From contig BQMO01000005.1 in the NCBI GenBank assembly GCA_022180725.1, forward strand, positions 216,730-280,729: a stretch of DNA of 64,000 nucleotides. The letters are read 5' to 3'. The position numbers and the translations under genes are program-made. This DNA comes from Phycisphaerae bacterium. Lineage in GTDB: Bacteria > Planctomycetota > Phycisphaerae > Phycisphaerales > UBA1924. Positions 49,790 through 58,576 of this stretch are shown here, piece after piece. Each line of letters opens with the position of its first letter. The stretch's first letter is position 1. Below the pieces are notes generated by a model. The model was not told the DNA's origin. It saw nothing but the letters and a program-made list of their open reading frames with translations, and did not search any database.

Positions 49790-51517
49790 ATGACCACGCC
49801 GGCCAACGATCTTCGAGCCTTGACGGACGAGTTTCTGGTGACCGAGGCGATGATCCGCCAGGGCGGCGGACCCAAGGCCGTTGAGCGGCAGCACGCCAAG
49901 GGGCGGCTGACGGCGCGGGAACGCGTCGCATGCCTGATTGATCCACCCGACACGGATGGAACTGGCCAATCTCCGCTCCCGTACGGTCGCGGCTCGTTGA
50001 ACAACTTTCAGGAACTCGGGTTGTGGTGCGCCCACGGCATGTACGAGGAGCACGGCGGGGCGCCGGCGGCGGGGGTCGTGACAGGCATCGGCACCGTGCA
50101 GGGGCGGCGGTGCATGATCATCGCCAACGACGCGACGGTGAAGGCCGGGGCGTTTTTCCCGATGACGTGCAAGAAGATCATCCGGGCGCAGACCATCGCG
50201 ATGATGGCGCGCTTGCCGCTGATCTACCTCGTGGACTCGGCGGGCGTCTTTCTGCCCATGCAGGAGGATGTGTTTCCGGATACGGATGATTTTGGCAGAA
50301 TCTTCCGCAACAACGCCGTGATCTCGGCGATGGGCATCCCGCAGATCGCGGCCATCATGGGGTATTGCGTGGCGGGGGGCGGGTACCTGCCTGTGCTGTG
50401 CGACACGCTGCTGATGACCGAGGGGAGCGGTCTATACCTCGCGGGGCCGGCGCTGGTGAAGGCGGCGATCGGGCAGGAGGTGACGGACGAGGAGTTGGGC
50501 GGGGCGGAGATGCACGCGAGCGTGAGCGGGACGATTGATTTCAAGGAGAAGGACGATAAGGCATGCATTGAACGGCTGCGATCGCTGCTCGCGAAGTACT
50601 CGAAGAATGGAAGTCGCGAAGGTGCGAAGCCTTCCGCCTCACCCGACACGAGCGCCGTGTATGACGCCTTCAAGGCGGTGCCGGGATCGCAGTACGACGC
50701 GCGGGATGTGATTGCGTGTCTGGTTGACGCGCAGCCGCCCGGCTCGGAGAGCCGGGCTACCCAAGGAGCGGCTGCGCAGGACTTCGACGAATACAAGGCG
50801 GATTACGGCCAGTCGCTGGTGTGCGGCTACGCGAGGATCGGCGGGCATGCGTGCGGCATCGTTGCGAACCAGAAGAAACTCGTTCAGCGGACGATGCCGG
50901 GCGGCAAAGCCGGGCCGACAAAGGCGGTGCAGATGCCGGGAGTGATTTATGACGACTCGGCGGACAAGGCCGCGCGGTTCATCATGGATTGCAACCAGCG
51001 GAAGATTCCGATCGTGTTCCTGCACGACACGACGGGGTTCATGGTGGGGCGCGACAGCGAGCAGGGGGGCATCATCCGCGCGGGGGCGAAGATGGTGAAC
51101 GCGATGAGCAACTGCGTGGTGCCCAAGATCGTCGTGATCCTCGGCGGCAGTTACGGCGCGGGGAACTACGCGATGTGCGGCCGCGCGTTCGATCAGTTCC
51201 TGAGTTTCGCGTGGCCGAGCGCGAAATGCGCGGTGATGGGGGCGAACCAGGCGACGGGCGTGCTGGCGACGATCGAAGAGGCCTCGCGGAAGAAGAAGGG
51301 CGAGACGATCGACGAGGCAACGCACAAGCAGATTCTCGCGGCGGTGCACGCGGGGTACACGGAGCAGGCGGACATCCGGCACGCGGCGAGCCGCGGGTGG
51401 GTGGACCGGATCATCGAGCCGCACAAGACGCGTGAGGAGTTGATCGCGGCGCTGGAGGCGGCGAATCAGGGGTGGGATTACTCGCGGGAGTTCAAGATAG
51501 GGGTGTTGCAGACGTGA
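49790..51517 (+). CDS. Acyl-CoA carboxylase carboxyltransferase (beta) subunit with in-frame insertions
   Basis: 575 residues from the ATG at 49790 (MTTPANDLRALTDEFLVTEA). Two crotonase-like halves: GRLTARERVACLID, APAAGVVTGIGTVQGRR, FPMTCKKIIRAQ, LVDSAGVFLPMQEDVFPD, MGYCVAGGGYLPVLCD, and in the second half GIVANQKKLVQR, FLHDTTGFMVGRDSEQGGII, ILGGSYGAGNYAMCGRAF, then AKCAVMGANQATGVLATIEE. Closest to 3-methylcrotonyl/geranyl-type beta subunits, which move CO2 from biotin to an acyl-CoA. The biotin-carrying alpha subunit is not in the window. Three stretches foreign to the family (about 57-70, 275-290 and 315-328) coincide with palindromic DNA and enlarge the protein. Confidence 0.93.
   Translation: MTTPANDLRALTDEFLVTEAMIRQGGGPKAVERQHAKGRLTARERVACLIDPPDTDGTGQSPLPYGRGSLNNFQELGLWCAHGMYEEHGGAPAAGVVTGIGTVQGRRCMIIANDATVKAGAFFPMTCKKIIRAQTIAMMARLPLIYLVDSAGVFLPMQEDVFPDTDDFGRIFRNNAVISAMGIPQIAAIMGYCVAGGGYLPVLCDTLLMTEGSGLYLAGPALVKAAIGQEVTDEELGGAEMHASVSGTIDFKEKDDKACIERLRSLLAKYSKNGSREGAKPSASPDTSAVYDAFKAVPGSQYDARDVIACLVDAQPPGSESRATQGAAAQDFDEYKADYGQSLVCGYARIGGHACGIVANQKKLVQRTMPGGKAGPTKAVQMPGVIYDDSADKAARFIMDCNQRKIPIVFLHDTTGFMVGRDSEQGGIIRAGAKMVNAMSNCVVPKIVVILGGSYGAGNYAMCGRAFDQFLSFAWPSAKCAVMGANQATGVLATIEEASRKKKGETIDEATHKQILAAVHAGYTEQADIRHAASRGWVDRIIEPHKTREELIAALEAANQGWDYSREFKIGVLQT
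49970..49996 (+). repeat. Palindrome-containing insertion in the carboxylase gene
   Basis: TCTCCGCTCCCGTACGGTCG and the following CGGCTCG include the palindrome CCGTACGG. It codes SPLPYGRGS, placed where related carboxylases have a short GS-x-F-L-E-L turn. The phrase looks like a translated mobile palindrome, not carboxylase sequence. No second copy was noticed in this window. Confidence 0.4.
50737..50757 (+). repeat. REP-like perfect inverted repeat inside the carboxylase gene
   Basis: GCCCGGCTC, GGA loop, GAGCCGGGC: a perfect 9-bp stem. It codes PPGSESRAT in the linker between the two carboxylase halves, where insertion is tolerated. Its form is that of a repetitive extragenic palindrome, here within a frame. 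Confidence 0.5.
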
Positions 51518-51524
51518 ACGGGTT

Positions 51525-51857
51525 TCACGCCACGGCGCGGCGCTGCTTGCTCAGGATGCCGATGCGGTAGCCGCCCTTGGGGTCTTCGGCGCAGTTGGCG
51601 ACGATGCCGGTCTGCCGTGGCCACACGGGGGAGTCGGGGACGAGCGAGAAGCCGGAGCCAACCTCGGCGGGGATGGGGGATTTCAGGCCGATGCCTGTCC
51701 ACGAGGCATCGAGGAGTTCCACCCGCGTCAAGGTTCCGGCTCCGATCCCGTTCGAAAAAACGGCCATGCCCCCGCCGCTCATCTCGCGCCGGGGCAGTTT
51801 CCGGCGGTTCGAGTCGGTGCGCTCGTTCATGCCAGTGGCGAGTGTGAGGGCGGGCAT
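51525..51857 (-). CDS. PilZ-domain-like small protein
   Basis: 110 residues from the ATG at 51857. The N-terminal RRKLPRRE gives the RxxxR c-di-GMP motif, followed by ELLDASWTGIGLKSPIPAEV matching the D-x-S-x-x-G loop of PilZ, then GFSLVPDSP and GGYRIGIL strands. Likely a cytoplasmic c-di-GMP sensor; an HD-GYP protein is encoded at 61 kb. It is convergent with the carboxylase gene (8 bases apart). Confidence 0.65.
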   Translation of the reverse strand: MPALTLATGMNERTDSNRRKLPRREMSGGGMAVFSNGIGAGTLTRVELLDASWTGIGLKSPIPAEVGSGFSLVPDSPVWPRQTGIVANCAEDPKGGYRIGILSKQRRAVA

Positions 51858-51993
51858 GGCGTGGCCTTTCAAAGCCTCGCGGCGAGCGGCCCGTCCGTGA
51901 GCACGCCGCCGCGGGTTACCTTCGTGCTGTTGCGTATCGGACGGTCCGGGAACCGACTTCAGCCCGACGCGTCCGAATTCCGCGCCCGGGCGA

Positions 51994-51999
51994 TACGCT
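51994..51999 (+). promoter_or_regulatory. Candidate -10 element of the HIT gene (leaderless)
   Basis: TACGCT, six bases, then ATG at 52006. Same hexamer and spacing as the glutaminase-like gene on the other strand. Confidence 0.4.
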
Positions 52000-52005
52000 T
52001 GACGC

Positions 52006-52455
52006 ATGCCCTGCCCCTTCTGCGAGGCCCCGCCGGGGTCGGAAACTCTCGTGGCGGACCTTGTCGAATGCCGCGTGGTGCTCAGCCCGCAGCAAGGCTG
52101 CCCGGGGTGGTGCATCCTGATCCTGCACGAGCATGTCGAGCACCTGGACGCGCTGCCGCTGAACCGGCAGAACGCGGTGTTCGCCGAGGTGGCGCGGGTG
52201 GCGAGGGCGATTCGCGGGGTGTTCCCGACGCACGGCGCGGGCGGCGGGCCGGTGCGGATCAACTACGAATGCCTCGGGAACCAGACGCCCCACGTGCACT
52301 GGCACGTCATCCCACGGCACGCGGACGACCCGGACCCGCGGAACGCGGTGTGGAGCTGGCCAGCGGAACGGCTGCGGGGCGACGCGGGGCCGGCGGCACG
52401 GGCGGCCTTGGCGCAGAGAATACGCGAGGCGTTGCGAACGACGGACGTGAGGTAG
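52006..52455 (+). CDS. HIT-family nucleotide hydrolase/transferase
   Basis: 149 residues. CPFC near the start is a possible zinc knuckle half; the histidine triad is HVHWHVIPRH, preceded by RINYECLGNQTP. FHIT/HinT-type proteins cleave nucleoside phosphoramidates or dinucleoside polyphosphates using the middle triad His. A standalone gene with a leaderless-type start, 3 bases from the convergent TPR lipoprotein gene stop. Confidence 0.9.
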   Translation: MPCPFCEAPPGSETLVADLVECRVVLSPQQGCPGWCILILHEHVEHLDALPLNRQNAVFAEVARVARAIRGVFPTHGAGGGPVRINYECLGNQTPHVHWHVIPRHADDPDPRNAVWSWPAERLRGDAGPAARAALAQRIREALRTTDVR

Positions 52456-52458
52456 CGG

Positions 52459-53076
52459 TCAGTTCGCGCGGCCTTCACGTCGGCGCGATTCGGCGAGGTC
52501 CTGCGACACGCGGACCTGCTCGGTCTCGAAGAGGCGTCGCCACTTCGGGTCCTTCTCGACGAGCAGGCCCCGCTTGATGCGGTCCAGCCCGTCGTCGGTG
52601 CTGCGGTTGAGGTTCTTGGCGGCCAGCACGCTCCCGCGGATCGAGGGCAGCCAGTACGGGCTGCGCTCGAGCGACATGTCGTACAACTGCAGCGCGTGCT
52701 CGTGCCACCCCATGTTCATGTGGAGCAGGGCCAGGCTTTCGAAGGGCTTGGGATCGGTGGGCAGGAGTTCGGCGGCACGCTGAAAGCACTGGGCGGCCTC
52801 GAGGTTTTCGTGCAGGTTCATCAGCCCGACGCCGAGGTTGGTCCACGCGCCCCCGAGCGCCGGGTTGGCGGCCAGGGCCTCGCGGTTCAGCGCGACCGAC
52901 TCGGACCATTGCTCGCGGCGCATCGCCTGTTCGGCCCGGGCCGCGAGTTCCACGGCCTGTTGCGTGCTCCGCTCGGCGGGCGTGGGGCGAGGCGTCCTGC
53001 CCGTCCGGGCGCAGCCGCCGATCACGCCCGCGAGAAGCACTACGGTCGCGAGAATGGAGTGAGCCTTGTGCATCAT
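52459..53076 (-). CDS. TPR-repeat lipoprotein
   Basis: 205 residues. Lipobox LAGVIGGC after a hydrophobic leader, so Cys-anchored. Two to three TPR motifs follow (EQWSESVALNREALAANPAL, GGAWTNLGVGLMNLHENLEA, FESLALLHMNMGWHEHALQL). It is the last gene of the minus-strand secretion operon; its ATG overlaps the stop of the GspM-like gene, so it is translationally coupled. The position suggests a pilotin- or scaffold-like role for the secretion apparatus; that is inference. Confidence 0.8.
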   Translation of the reverse strand: MMHKAHSILATVVLLAGVIGGCARTGRTPRPTPAERSTQQAVELAARAEQAMRREQWSESVALNREALAANPALGGAWTNLGVGLMNLHENLEAAQCFQRAAELLPTDPKPFESLALLHMNMGWHEHALQLYDMSLERSPYWLPSIRGSVLAAKNLNRSTDDGLDRIKRGLLVEKDPKWRRLFETEQVRVSQDLAESRRREGRAN

Positions 53077-53666
53077 GATCCTTCCGCCCGTTCAAGGCGC
53101 GTGAACCGTATCTTGACGTTCCAGGCCTGCGCCTCGGGCCGGACCGTCATGGAATAGACCTCCAGCCCCGGCACGGCTTCGCAGGCGCGGCTCAGCCACG
53201 CGATGATCGCGCCAAGGTTCGGATCGCGGATGTCGTAGTCGCGGATCACCCGAAGGATGTCCGTGCCCTGGACCTTGTCGGAGCGCGTCGAGGTGGGGAC
53301 GGGGACGCGGTCGCGCAGCCCGGCCTCGACGCCGGCCTGCTCGATGCGTCCGTAGATGCGCTGCCCGCCCTCGACCAGGCGCGGGCCCGACCCCTGGGCG
53401 GCTTCCGCCGCGGCCAAGGCCCGAAGCCGACCGGCGGCCTCGACCACCAGCCCGGCGGTTCGCTGTTCGGACGCGAGTTTCTCCGCCGCGGCGGCGTACC
53501 CGCGCCAGGCGATCACCAGATAGAGCAGGGCGCCCGCCACGGCCAGCCCGCCGAGCAGCACCAGGTGCGTCGGGGTATTCGACCGGGCCGAGCGTGCCGC
53601 CACGATCGCAAGGTCGCGGCGGCGATCGTCGATGCTCGTCGGATTCGAAGCGGGGATCGTGCTCAC
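53073..53666 (-). CDS. gspM: GspM-like type II secretion protein
   Basis: 197 residues from a GTG at 53666 overlapping the upstream gene's stop. One TM helix near the N-terminus (LVLLGGLAVAGALLYLVIAW), then a coiled-coil-like helix (AAAAEKLASEQRTAGLVVEA) and a C-terminal beta-alpha domain, the GspM plan. Sequence similarity is weak; the call depends on plan and on order after GspL-like. GspM pairs with GspL in the inner-membrane platform. Confidence 0.6.
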   Translation of the reverse strand: MSTIPASNPTSIDDRRRDLAIVAARSARSNTPTHLVLLGGLAVAGALLYLVIAWRGYAAAAEKLASEQRTAGLVVEAAGRLRALAAAEAAQGSGPRLVEGGQRIYGRIEQAGVEAGLRDRVPVPTSTRSDKVQGTDILRVIRDYDIRDPNLGAIIAWLSRACEAVPGLEVYSMTVRPEAQAWNVKIRFTRLERAEGS

Positions 53667-55210
53667 GGCCTGCTCCCCTTTTTGACGGCTTCGCGGTCCC
53701 ACTCGCCGCGGTACTCGGCGCGGATTCGCCGCTCCGCCGCGCCGGGCAGGTCGCGCATGGTCAGCGTCCACCCCTGGGCGTACGAGCCGCCGATGCGCTG
53801 AAGTCCCTGGAGAATGTCCTCGGCCTGCTCGGAACTCTTGACGAGGGCCACCACGACCGGGCGGGTGGCCGAATCCACCTCGACCCGTTCGATCCCGCAC
53901 CCCGCGCTGGCCAGCACCAGGGAGAGTGTTTCGAACTCGTGCAGCACGGGCATCGGAATGTCCGTGCGCTCAACCGGGAGAGATTCGCGCTCGCGCCGGC
54001 GGACTTCGTCGGTTAAGAGTTTCAGCGGCGACGTCTGGGGCGTGGGGCGCAGGCCGTCGGGATAGACCTCGCCGATGACGCCGCGCCACTTCGTCTCCCA
54101 ATCCTTTGTGTCCGCCATGGCCCGCTCACCCGCGCGGGCCAGTTGCCACCCCGCCACGATGATCGCCGCGGCGCCCACGAAGAGTCCGAGGGCGCGCCAG
54201 CGGAACATGCCGCGGTGGGCTCGTCCGGGCCTGGAACTCAATGCGCGCAGTCCATCGCCCACGATGCGTGGGCCGGTCCGCGGGGTGTTCTCCACGGCGT
54301 CCGCGAGGCGACGCATGGTCGCCCCGAGCGGATCCTCGTGCCCGACGGCGTCGATGGTCATGCCGGCCCAGGAACGTCCCAGGGACTCTCCAAAGGCGGC
54401 GGCGTCCTCCTGCGGGGGCATGATGCACACGGCGCGACGTGGAGATTTCCCGAGTTGAACCGCCCAGGAAAGCCATTCGGCGGCGAGGCGGGCCGCGTCG
54501 TCGGGACCGACACACGGCTCGGGCTTGTCATTCGTACCCGGGCGCGTCCGAAGGCGCAAGGCCCCGGCGCACCGAAGGGTTCCTGCGGCGCTCCAGCACC
54601 ACACGAGGCGGCCGGCGGGGTCAACCAGGAGCACCGCGGTCAGGGGCCCGGCGTCGGCGGGCGCGTCGTCGGCGCCGGCGCGGGGCGAACCGGGATCCCA
54701 TGCGCGGGCCATGGCGTGCCAGAGCGTAGAGACCGATTCCACAGGGATGCCCTCGCGGTCCAGGGCGTCGAGGAGGAGCCGGGCGGGCACGTCCGTCACG
54801 CCCAGCACCGCGGCACGTACGCTCCCGGCGCCTGGTCGGGGCGCGGGGAGCGCTTCGAGCGAGGAATCATCGTCCCCGGGGGCGAAATAATCGAACGCGC
54901 CGCCGCCCGCGCGGGCGCCGTCACCCGAGCCGAAACGCACGCTCGCCGCCAGCACGGCCGGATCGGTGCTCGGGGTGGCCACCGGGGTGCACACGCCGCC
55001 CTCGGGGTCCAGACATAGCACGGCGATCGCCTCGGCGGTGTGCGTCGAGGCGAGTCGTTCGCGGACCCATCGGGCGGCGGCCTCCACGTCTTCGGGCGTG
55101 CCCGCGAGCGCACCCTCCGGCGGGAAGGTCTCGTCGGAAGCCTGTCCCACCAGGCGGACCGTGCGGATGGACCCGCCCCGGTCGGTGCGCGTGAGATAGC
55201 AGACGCGCAC
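53663..55210 (-). CDS. gspL: GspL-like type II secretion assembly-platform protein
   Basis: 515 residues from a GTG at 55210, directly after the upstream gene's TGA (TGAGCGTG). The N-terminal ~330 residues form a cytoplasmic domain with actin-like (ASKHA) features; a single TM helix (WRALGLFVGAAAIIVAGWQL) follows at about 350, then a periplasmic C-terminal domain. This is the GspL layout. The cytoplasmic domain is larger than the usual ~240 and rich in Ala/Asp/Pro loops. The ATPase GspE, which binds GspL, is not encoded in the window. Confidence 0.65.
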   Translation of the reverse strand: MRVCYLTRTDRGGSIRTVRLVGQASDETFPPEGALAGTPEDVEAAARWVRERLASTHTAEAIAVLCLDPEGGVCTPVATPSTDPAVLAASVRFGSGDGARAGGGAFDYFAPGDDDSSLEALPAPRPGAGSVRAAVLGVTDVPARLLLDALDREGIPVESVSTLWHAMARAWDPGSPRAGADDAPADAGPLTAVLLVDPAGRLVWCWSAAGTLRCAGALRLRTRPGTNDKPEPCVGPDDAARLAAEWLSWAVQLGKSPRRAVCIMPPQEDAAAFGESLGRSWAGMTIDAVGHEDPLGATMRRLADAVENTPRTGPRIVGDGLRALSSRPGRAHRGMFRWRALGLFVGAAAIIVAGWQLARAGERAMADTKDWETKWRGVIGEVYPDGLRPTPQTSPLKLLTDEVRRRERESLPVERTDIPMPVLHEFETLSLVLASAGCGIERVEVDSATRPVVVALVKSSEQAEDILQGLQRIGGSYAQGWTLTMRDLPGAAERRIRAEYRGEWDREAVKKGSRP

Positions 55211-55212
55211 GC

Positions 55213-55992
55213 TCAACTCGCGCCCCCGGATTTTTCGTACTTGGCGGCCTCCACCTGGAATATTTCCTTTGCCGCTTCCATGAGCGCGTTGTCGTCTTTG
55301 TACTGCCCGCTCTCGCGGAGTTCGCGGATGATCTCCTGCAGCCGTTCGGGCGAGCCGTCGGGCGTGCCGGGTGTTCGTCCGCCACCCTTGGTCAGGGAGG
55401 TTGGCTTGGCCGCCGGGCGGGATGTCGCGGCGGCGGAGTTGCGTCCGGTCTTGGGTGTCAGGCGGCTGATGGCCTCGCCCTGCCGCTCGGCCAGGGTGAT
55501 GTCGTGGCGCGCGCCGTTGCGTTCGACGGTGACCGAGTCCGCGGAAATGGCGACGACTTTGGAGCCGTCCGCGAGCGTGTCGCCGACCTTCGCCACGCGC
55601 TGCCGCCCCGCGTCGATCATGATCGCGAGCAGCCGCGGGCCGACCGACATGGTGCCGATGTACCGCGCTTCGGCGGGTGGTGGTGGGGGTGGGGGGGGCG
55701 GCTCGGTCTGGGTCGAGGTTGCCGCGGGCTGTTTCGGCGCGTTGGCGAGGAGATTCATCCGGGCGCCGAGGGAGGTGCTGTTCACCGAGGCGGTCGTCGA
55801 GGCCGTATCTGTCACGACCGCGGGCGGGGGCGGGTCCGGCACTTTGAGCGCCTCGGGCGCGGGGTGCGTCGTGGCGCCGGGCACCCCGAACACGCCCAGG
55901 GCCACGCCCGCCGCCAGGACCACCACGCACGCACCCTGCGCCACGCGGGTCTGCGCGGCGGCGGTCGAACGGTCTGAGAGCGGGCGCGTCAT
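55213..55992 (-). CDS. gspC: GspC-like type II secretion protein
   Basis: 259 residues. One N-terminal TM helix (ACVVVLAAGVALGVFGVPG), a Pro-rich linker with a run of nine Pro, a homology-region-like beta domain (ARYIGTMSVGPRLLAIMIDA, then RVAKVGDTLADGSKVVAISA), and a C-terminal helical tail. The TM-HR plan of GspC, which links the inner-membrane platform to the secretin. No PDZ or coiled-coil end of the classical type is seen; instead a basic linker and short helix end it. Confidence 0.6.
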   Translation of the reverse strand: MTRPLSDRSTAAAQTRVAQGACVVVLAAGVALGVFGVPGATTHPAPEALKVPDPPPPAVVTDTASTTASVNSTSLGARMNLLANAPKQPAATSTQTEPPPPPPPPPAEARYIGTMSVGPRLLAIMIDAGRQRVAKVGDTLADGSKVVAISADSVTVERNGARHDITLAERQGEAISRLTPKTGRNSAAATSRPAAKPTSLTKGGGRTPGTPDGSPERLQEIIRELRESGQYKDDNALMEAAKEIFQVEAAKYEKSGGAS

Positions 55993-55998
55993 GGCGTA

Positions 55999-56850
55999 TC
56001 AATTCCTTCGGTCAGCCTCGTCGTTCGACTCCACGCGTTCCCAGCCGAAGATCGCCACCGAGCGCTGCACGGCGGCGGCCCGATCACCGGAGGCCACGGT
56101 AGCGCCCCGCGTGATGATCGCCCACCCGCGGTACGCCACGCCCGTTCCGCGCCCATCGGCCCCGGAGGCCCGTGCGTGCACCCGCCAGAGTGCCGGGTTC
56201 GCCGTCAGCAGGGCCTTCGCCCGATTCTTGTGCTCCGGGGAGAGGGCGCTCTGGTCAATCGCGGTCTGGAGCGCCTGTGGGTCGATCAGACCCTCGGCGT
56301 CGCGGCGCGCCACGAGGTCTGTCACCAGCCCCGAGCCGGATTCATCGCCCGAAACCGCGGCCAGCACGGCTTCGAGGACTTCGAGCGGCGCGGTGTTCAC
56401 GCTCACGGCCAGCGGGCCGTCCTCGCGCACAAACATTGGGGCCTTGTCGCCTGTGTCCTCGCGGAGGTGCCGCAGAACTTCTCGCCCCGTGCGCACGTTC
56501 GCCTGGCTCAGCCCCGTCAGGTTGGCCAGCGCCAGCCCCTGCCCGTCGATCAGATGCACTGTCACCTGCTGCCCCCGCTCGACGGTGATGGTGAAAGCCC
56601 GCCCGTCCTCGTCGAGCAGTTCGGCGATTGGAGTCCGAGGGTAGAACTTGGTCCATGCGTCGAGCGCGTCGCCCAGCCCGCGGGTGGCATGGGCGAAGGT
56701 GTACGCGTCGAGTTCGCGCTGGGTCGCCGCGACCTGGGCCGTGTTCCGCTCGATCATCACGGCGAGCATGATGCCCGCGACCAGGGTGAGCAGGAGCACC
56801 ATGGGGAGCGCGAAGGCGCGAGGAGAAGGTCGGCGAGGAGCAGCGGTCAT
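55999..56850 (-). CDS. gspK: GspK-like minor pseudopilin
   Basis: 283 residues. A hydrophobic N-terminal helix (AFALPMVLLLTLVAGIMLAV), then the extended alpha domain with SQANVRTGREVL and a second half with IAALVARRDAEG-type helices (LVTDLVARRDAEGLIDPQAL). The GspK family caps the pseudopilus tip. A clean G-F-x-x-x-E prepilin site is missing (the helix starts RAFALPMV without Glu5), as is usual for GspK. Overlaps the GspJ-like gene by ATGA. Confidence 0.75.
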   Translation of the reverse strand: MTAAPRRPSPRAFALPMVLLLTLVAGIMLAVMIERNTAQVAATQRELDAYTFAHATRGLGDALDAWTKFYPRTPIAELLDEDGRAFTITVERGQQVTVHLIDGQGLALANLTGLSQANVRTGREVLRHLREDTGDKAPMFVREDGPLAVSVNTAPLEVLEAVLAAVSGDESGSGLVTDLVARRDAEGLIDPQALQTAIDQSALSPEHKNRAKALLTANPALWRVHARASGADGRGTGVAYRGWAIITRGATVASGDRAAAVQRSVAIFGWERVESNDEADRRN

Positions 56851-57914
56851 TTCGGCGCTCCCTTCCCGCCCCCGCCACCTCCGCCCTCTCGGCCCCCGCC
56901 CCGCGTGGGCGGAGGCGTATTCCCGGCCCCGGCCGCCGCGCCGATGCCGTCCTCCCCGCCACCGCCGGGCGACGTCGGCGCGGGCGCGGGGCGTTGCACC
57001 GCCTCCAGTCCGACGGCGGAATCAACCTCGAACATGAACTCGGTCCGAAGCCCGGCCCCGGTTTCGAGCGCGAGTTCAACGTACGCGGGGATGTGCTGGC
57101 GGACCGCCGCCGCGTGCCTCACCTTCTTTTCCCGATCGTCGTAGAACGTCCACCGGGCGTACCGCAGGTTCGAGGCGATGAGGTACGGCTCGCCCAGGAT
57201 CGGGGGGGCGAGGGGTGGGGGATCGTCCACGTACTCGGGCTTGGGCGGCAGCGGCACCCACCACAACTCCCAGAGCATGGGCATGTCGGGGGTGTCCCCC
57301 AGCGCCGCGAGAAGTTCTTCCAGCCGTCCCTGCTCGCCCCGTGCGTTCTGCGGCCAGAACTCGAAGGCGCCTCGCACGGCCCGCACCGGGGCCTGGGCTT
57401 CCTCGTCTTCGGCCTCGGTGATCGGCGCTGCCTCGGGCGTGGTCCCGGGCGCGGCGACCTCGCGGGCCGGCGTCGCGGTGATCGCCCACGCCCAGATGTC
57501 CCGCGATTGATCGGGCACCGGCGACTGCGACAGCACGATCTCCAGCCGCTGGACGCCGAACTCCCGCGTGTCCTCGTCGCGGGTCATGCGGAAACCCGCG
57601 AGTCGCGGATCGGCGTCAAGGATGAGCCGGGGGGTCGGCTCACGTTCCGGCTCGACGGGGGCCGGCGGTTCGTTGCGGTTCGCGGGGGTCGTCCGCCGTG
57701 GCATGGGTCGGTGCGACGACATCAGCAGATTCAGAAAGGCACGCTCCATGACCATGCGCGTCCGGGCCAGGTCGCCGCTCTGCTCGGCCCGCACGGCCAG
57801 CACGCGGTTGGTCCGTTCCACGCCGATGAACATGCCCAGCGCCACGAGCGCCACGATCGAGGCGATCGCCGCGGCTAACACGGTTTCGAGCAGGGTGAAT
57901 CCGCGGCGCGTCAT
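56847..57914 (-). CDS. gspJ: GspJ-like minor pseudopilin
   Basis: 355 residues from the ATG at 57914, which overlaps the GspI-like stop. The prepilin signal MTRRGFTLLETVLAAAIASIV has G/F cleavage and Glu at +5. The globular part is rich in Pro/Glu loops with ARWTFYDDREKKVRHAAAVRQ near the end, and the C-terminus is a Gly/Arg-rich tail unlike standard GspJ. Long for the family (usually ~200). Confidence 0.75.
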   Translation of the reverse strand: MTRRGFTLLETVLAAAIASIVALVALGMFIGVERTNRVLAVRAEQSGDLARTRMVMERAFLNLLMSSHRPMPRRTTPANRNEPPAPVEPEREPTPRLILDADPRLAGFRMTRDEDTREFGVQRLEIVLSQSPVPDQSRDIWAWAITATPAREVAAPGTTPEAAPITEAEDEEAQAPVRAVRGAFEFWPQNARGEQGRLEELLAALGDTPDMPMLWELWWVPLPPKPEYVDDPPPLAPPILGEPYLIASNLRYARWTFYDDREKKVRHAAAVRQHIPAYVELALETGAGLRTEFMFEVDSAVGLEAVQRPAPAPTSPGGGGEDGIGAAAGAGNTPPPTRGGGREGGGGGGGKGAPK

Positions 57915-58546
57915 CGCCCACCCCCGTTGCTCCGGGGCGGCGGGGTCGATCCGCTGCCCCGCGGGCTGGTGCGCACGGTCGACGAGGCCCGGTTGAGCTC
58001 GTCCCACCAGTTCCGGTACGCCGCGCTCCCCGGGTTGCGGAAGATGTTTTCCAGGGAATCCGGGTTCCGCGTGCCGATGGGGTCCACCAGACGGCTGACC
58101 GAGGCGTGCGGATTGACGGGGTCGAAGGTGTCCGACCCGCCCGAATCCGCCCCGACCCACACGGTGATGTGCAGGTTCACGAAGCGCTCCAGGCGCAGCG
58201 ACGCGGCGGCGGCCCGCTCGGCGGCGGCCTCGGGCCGGCCGTGGTCGAACTGCACGGCGCCCCGCTCCATCGACCACCGGTACTCGACCCCGGCGTAGCG
58301 GATCGGTTGCGCCTCGGTCGGCATCGCCGTCGGGTCGTCGAGGTACTGAAGGATCAGCCGGTTGGCCAGTTCCATGCAGGCCAGCCGACGTACTTGACGC
58401 TCCTGCGCCCCGATCATCGCCGAGAAACCGCCGAAGACCGCGCTCGCAAGGATCGCAAGCAGGGTCGCCGCGAGGACGACCTCGAGGAAGGTCAAGCCGC
58501 GCCTCGTGGCAACTCGGAATCGAAGGTTGGACGGTTCCACCGTCAC
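57911..58546 (-). CDS. gspI: GspI-like minor pseudopilin
   Basis: 211 residues. Prepilin motif RRGLTFLEVVLAATLLAILA with Glu at +5. The rest holds MIGAQERQVRRLACMELANR, typical of the GspI beginning after the helix, then a beta-rich part and a Pro/Gly-rich end. It starts 30 bases after the GspG-like stop and overlaps the GspJ-like start. Confidence 0.75.
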   Translation of the reverse strand: MTVEPSNLRFRVATRRGLTFLEVVLAATLLAILASAVFGGFSAMIGAQERQVRRLACMELANRLILQYLDDPTAMPTEAQPIRYAGVEYRWSMERGAVQFDHGRPEAAAERAAAASLRLERFVNLHITVWVGADSGGSDTFDPVNPHASVSRLVDPIGTRNPDSLENIFRNPGSAAYRNWWDELNRASSTVRTSPRGSGSTPPPRSNGGGR

Positions 58547-58576
58547 GTCATGGGTCCTATCGCGGCCTGCACGCCG

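Noticed and set aside
55213..56002. The N-terminal part of a 779-residue minus-strand frame extending the GspL-like protein upstream
   Set aside because: That part overlaps the GspC-like gene in another frame and is Arg/Pro-rich shadow sequence; the GTG at 55210 fits the TGA of the preceding gene.
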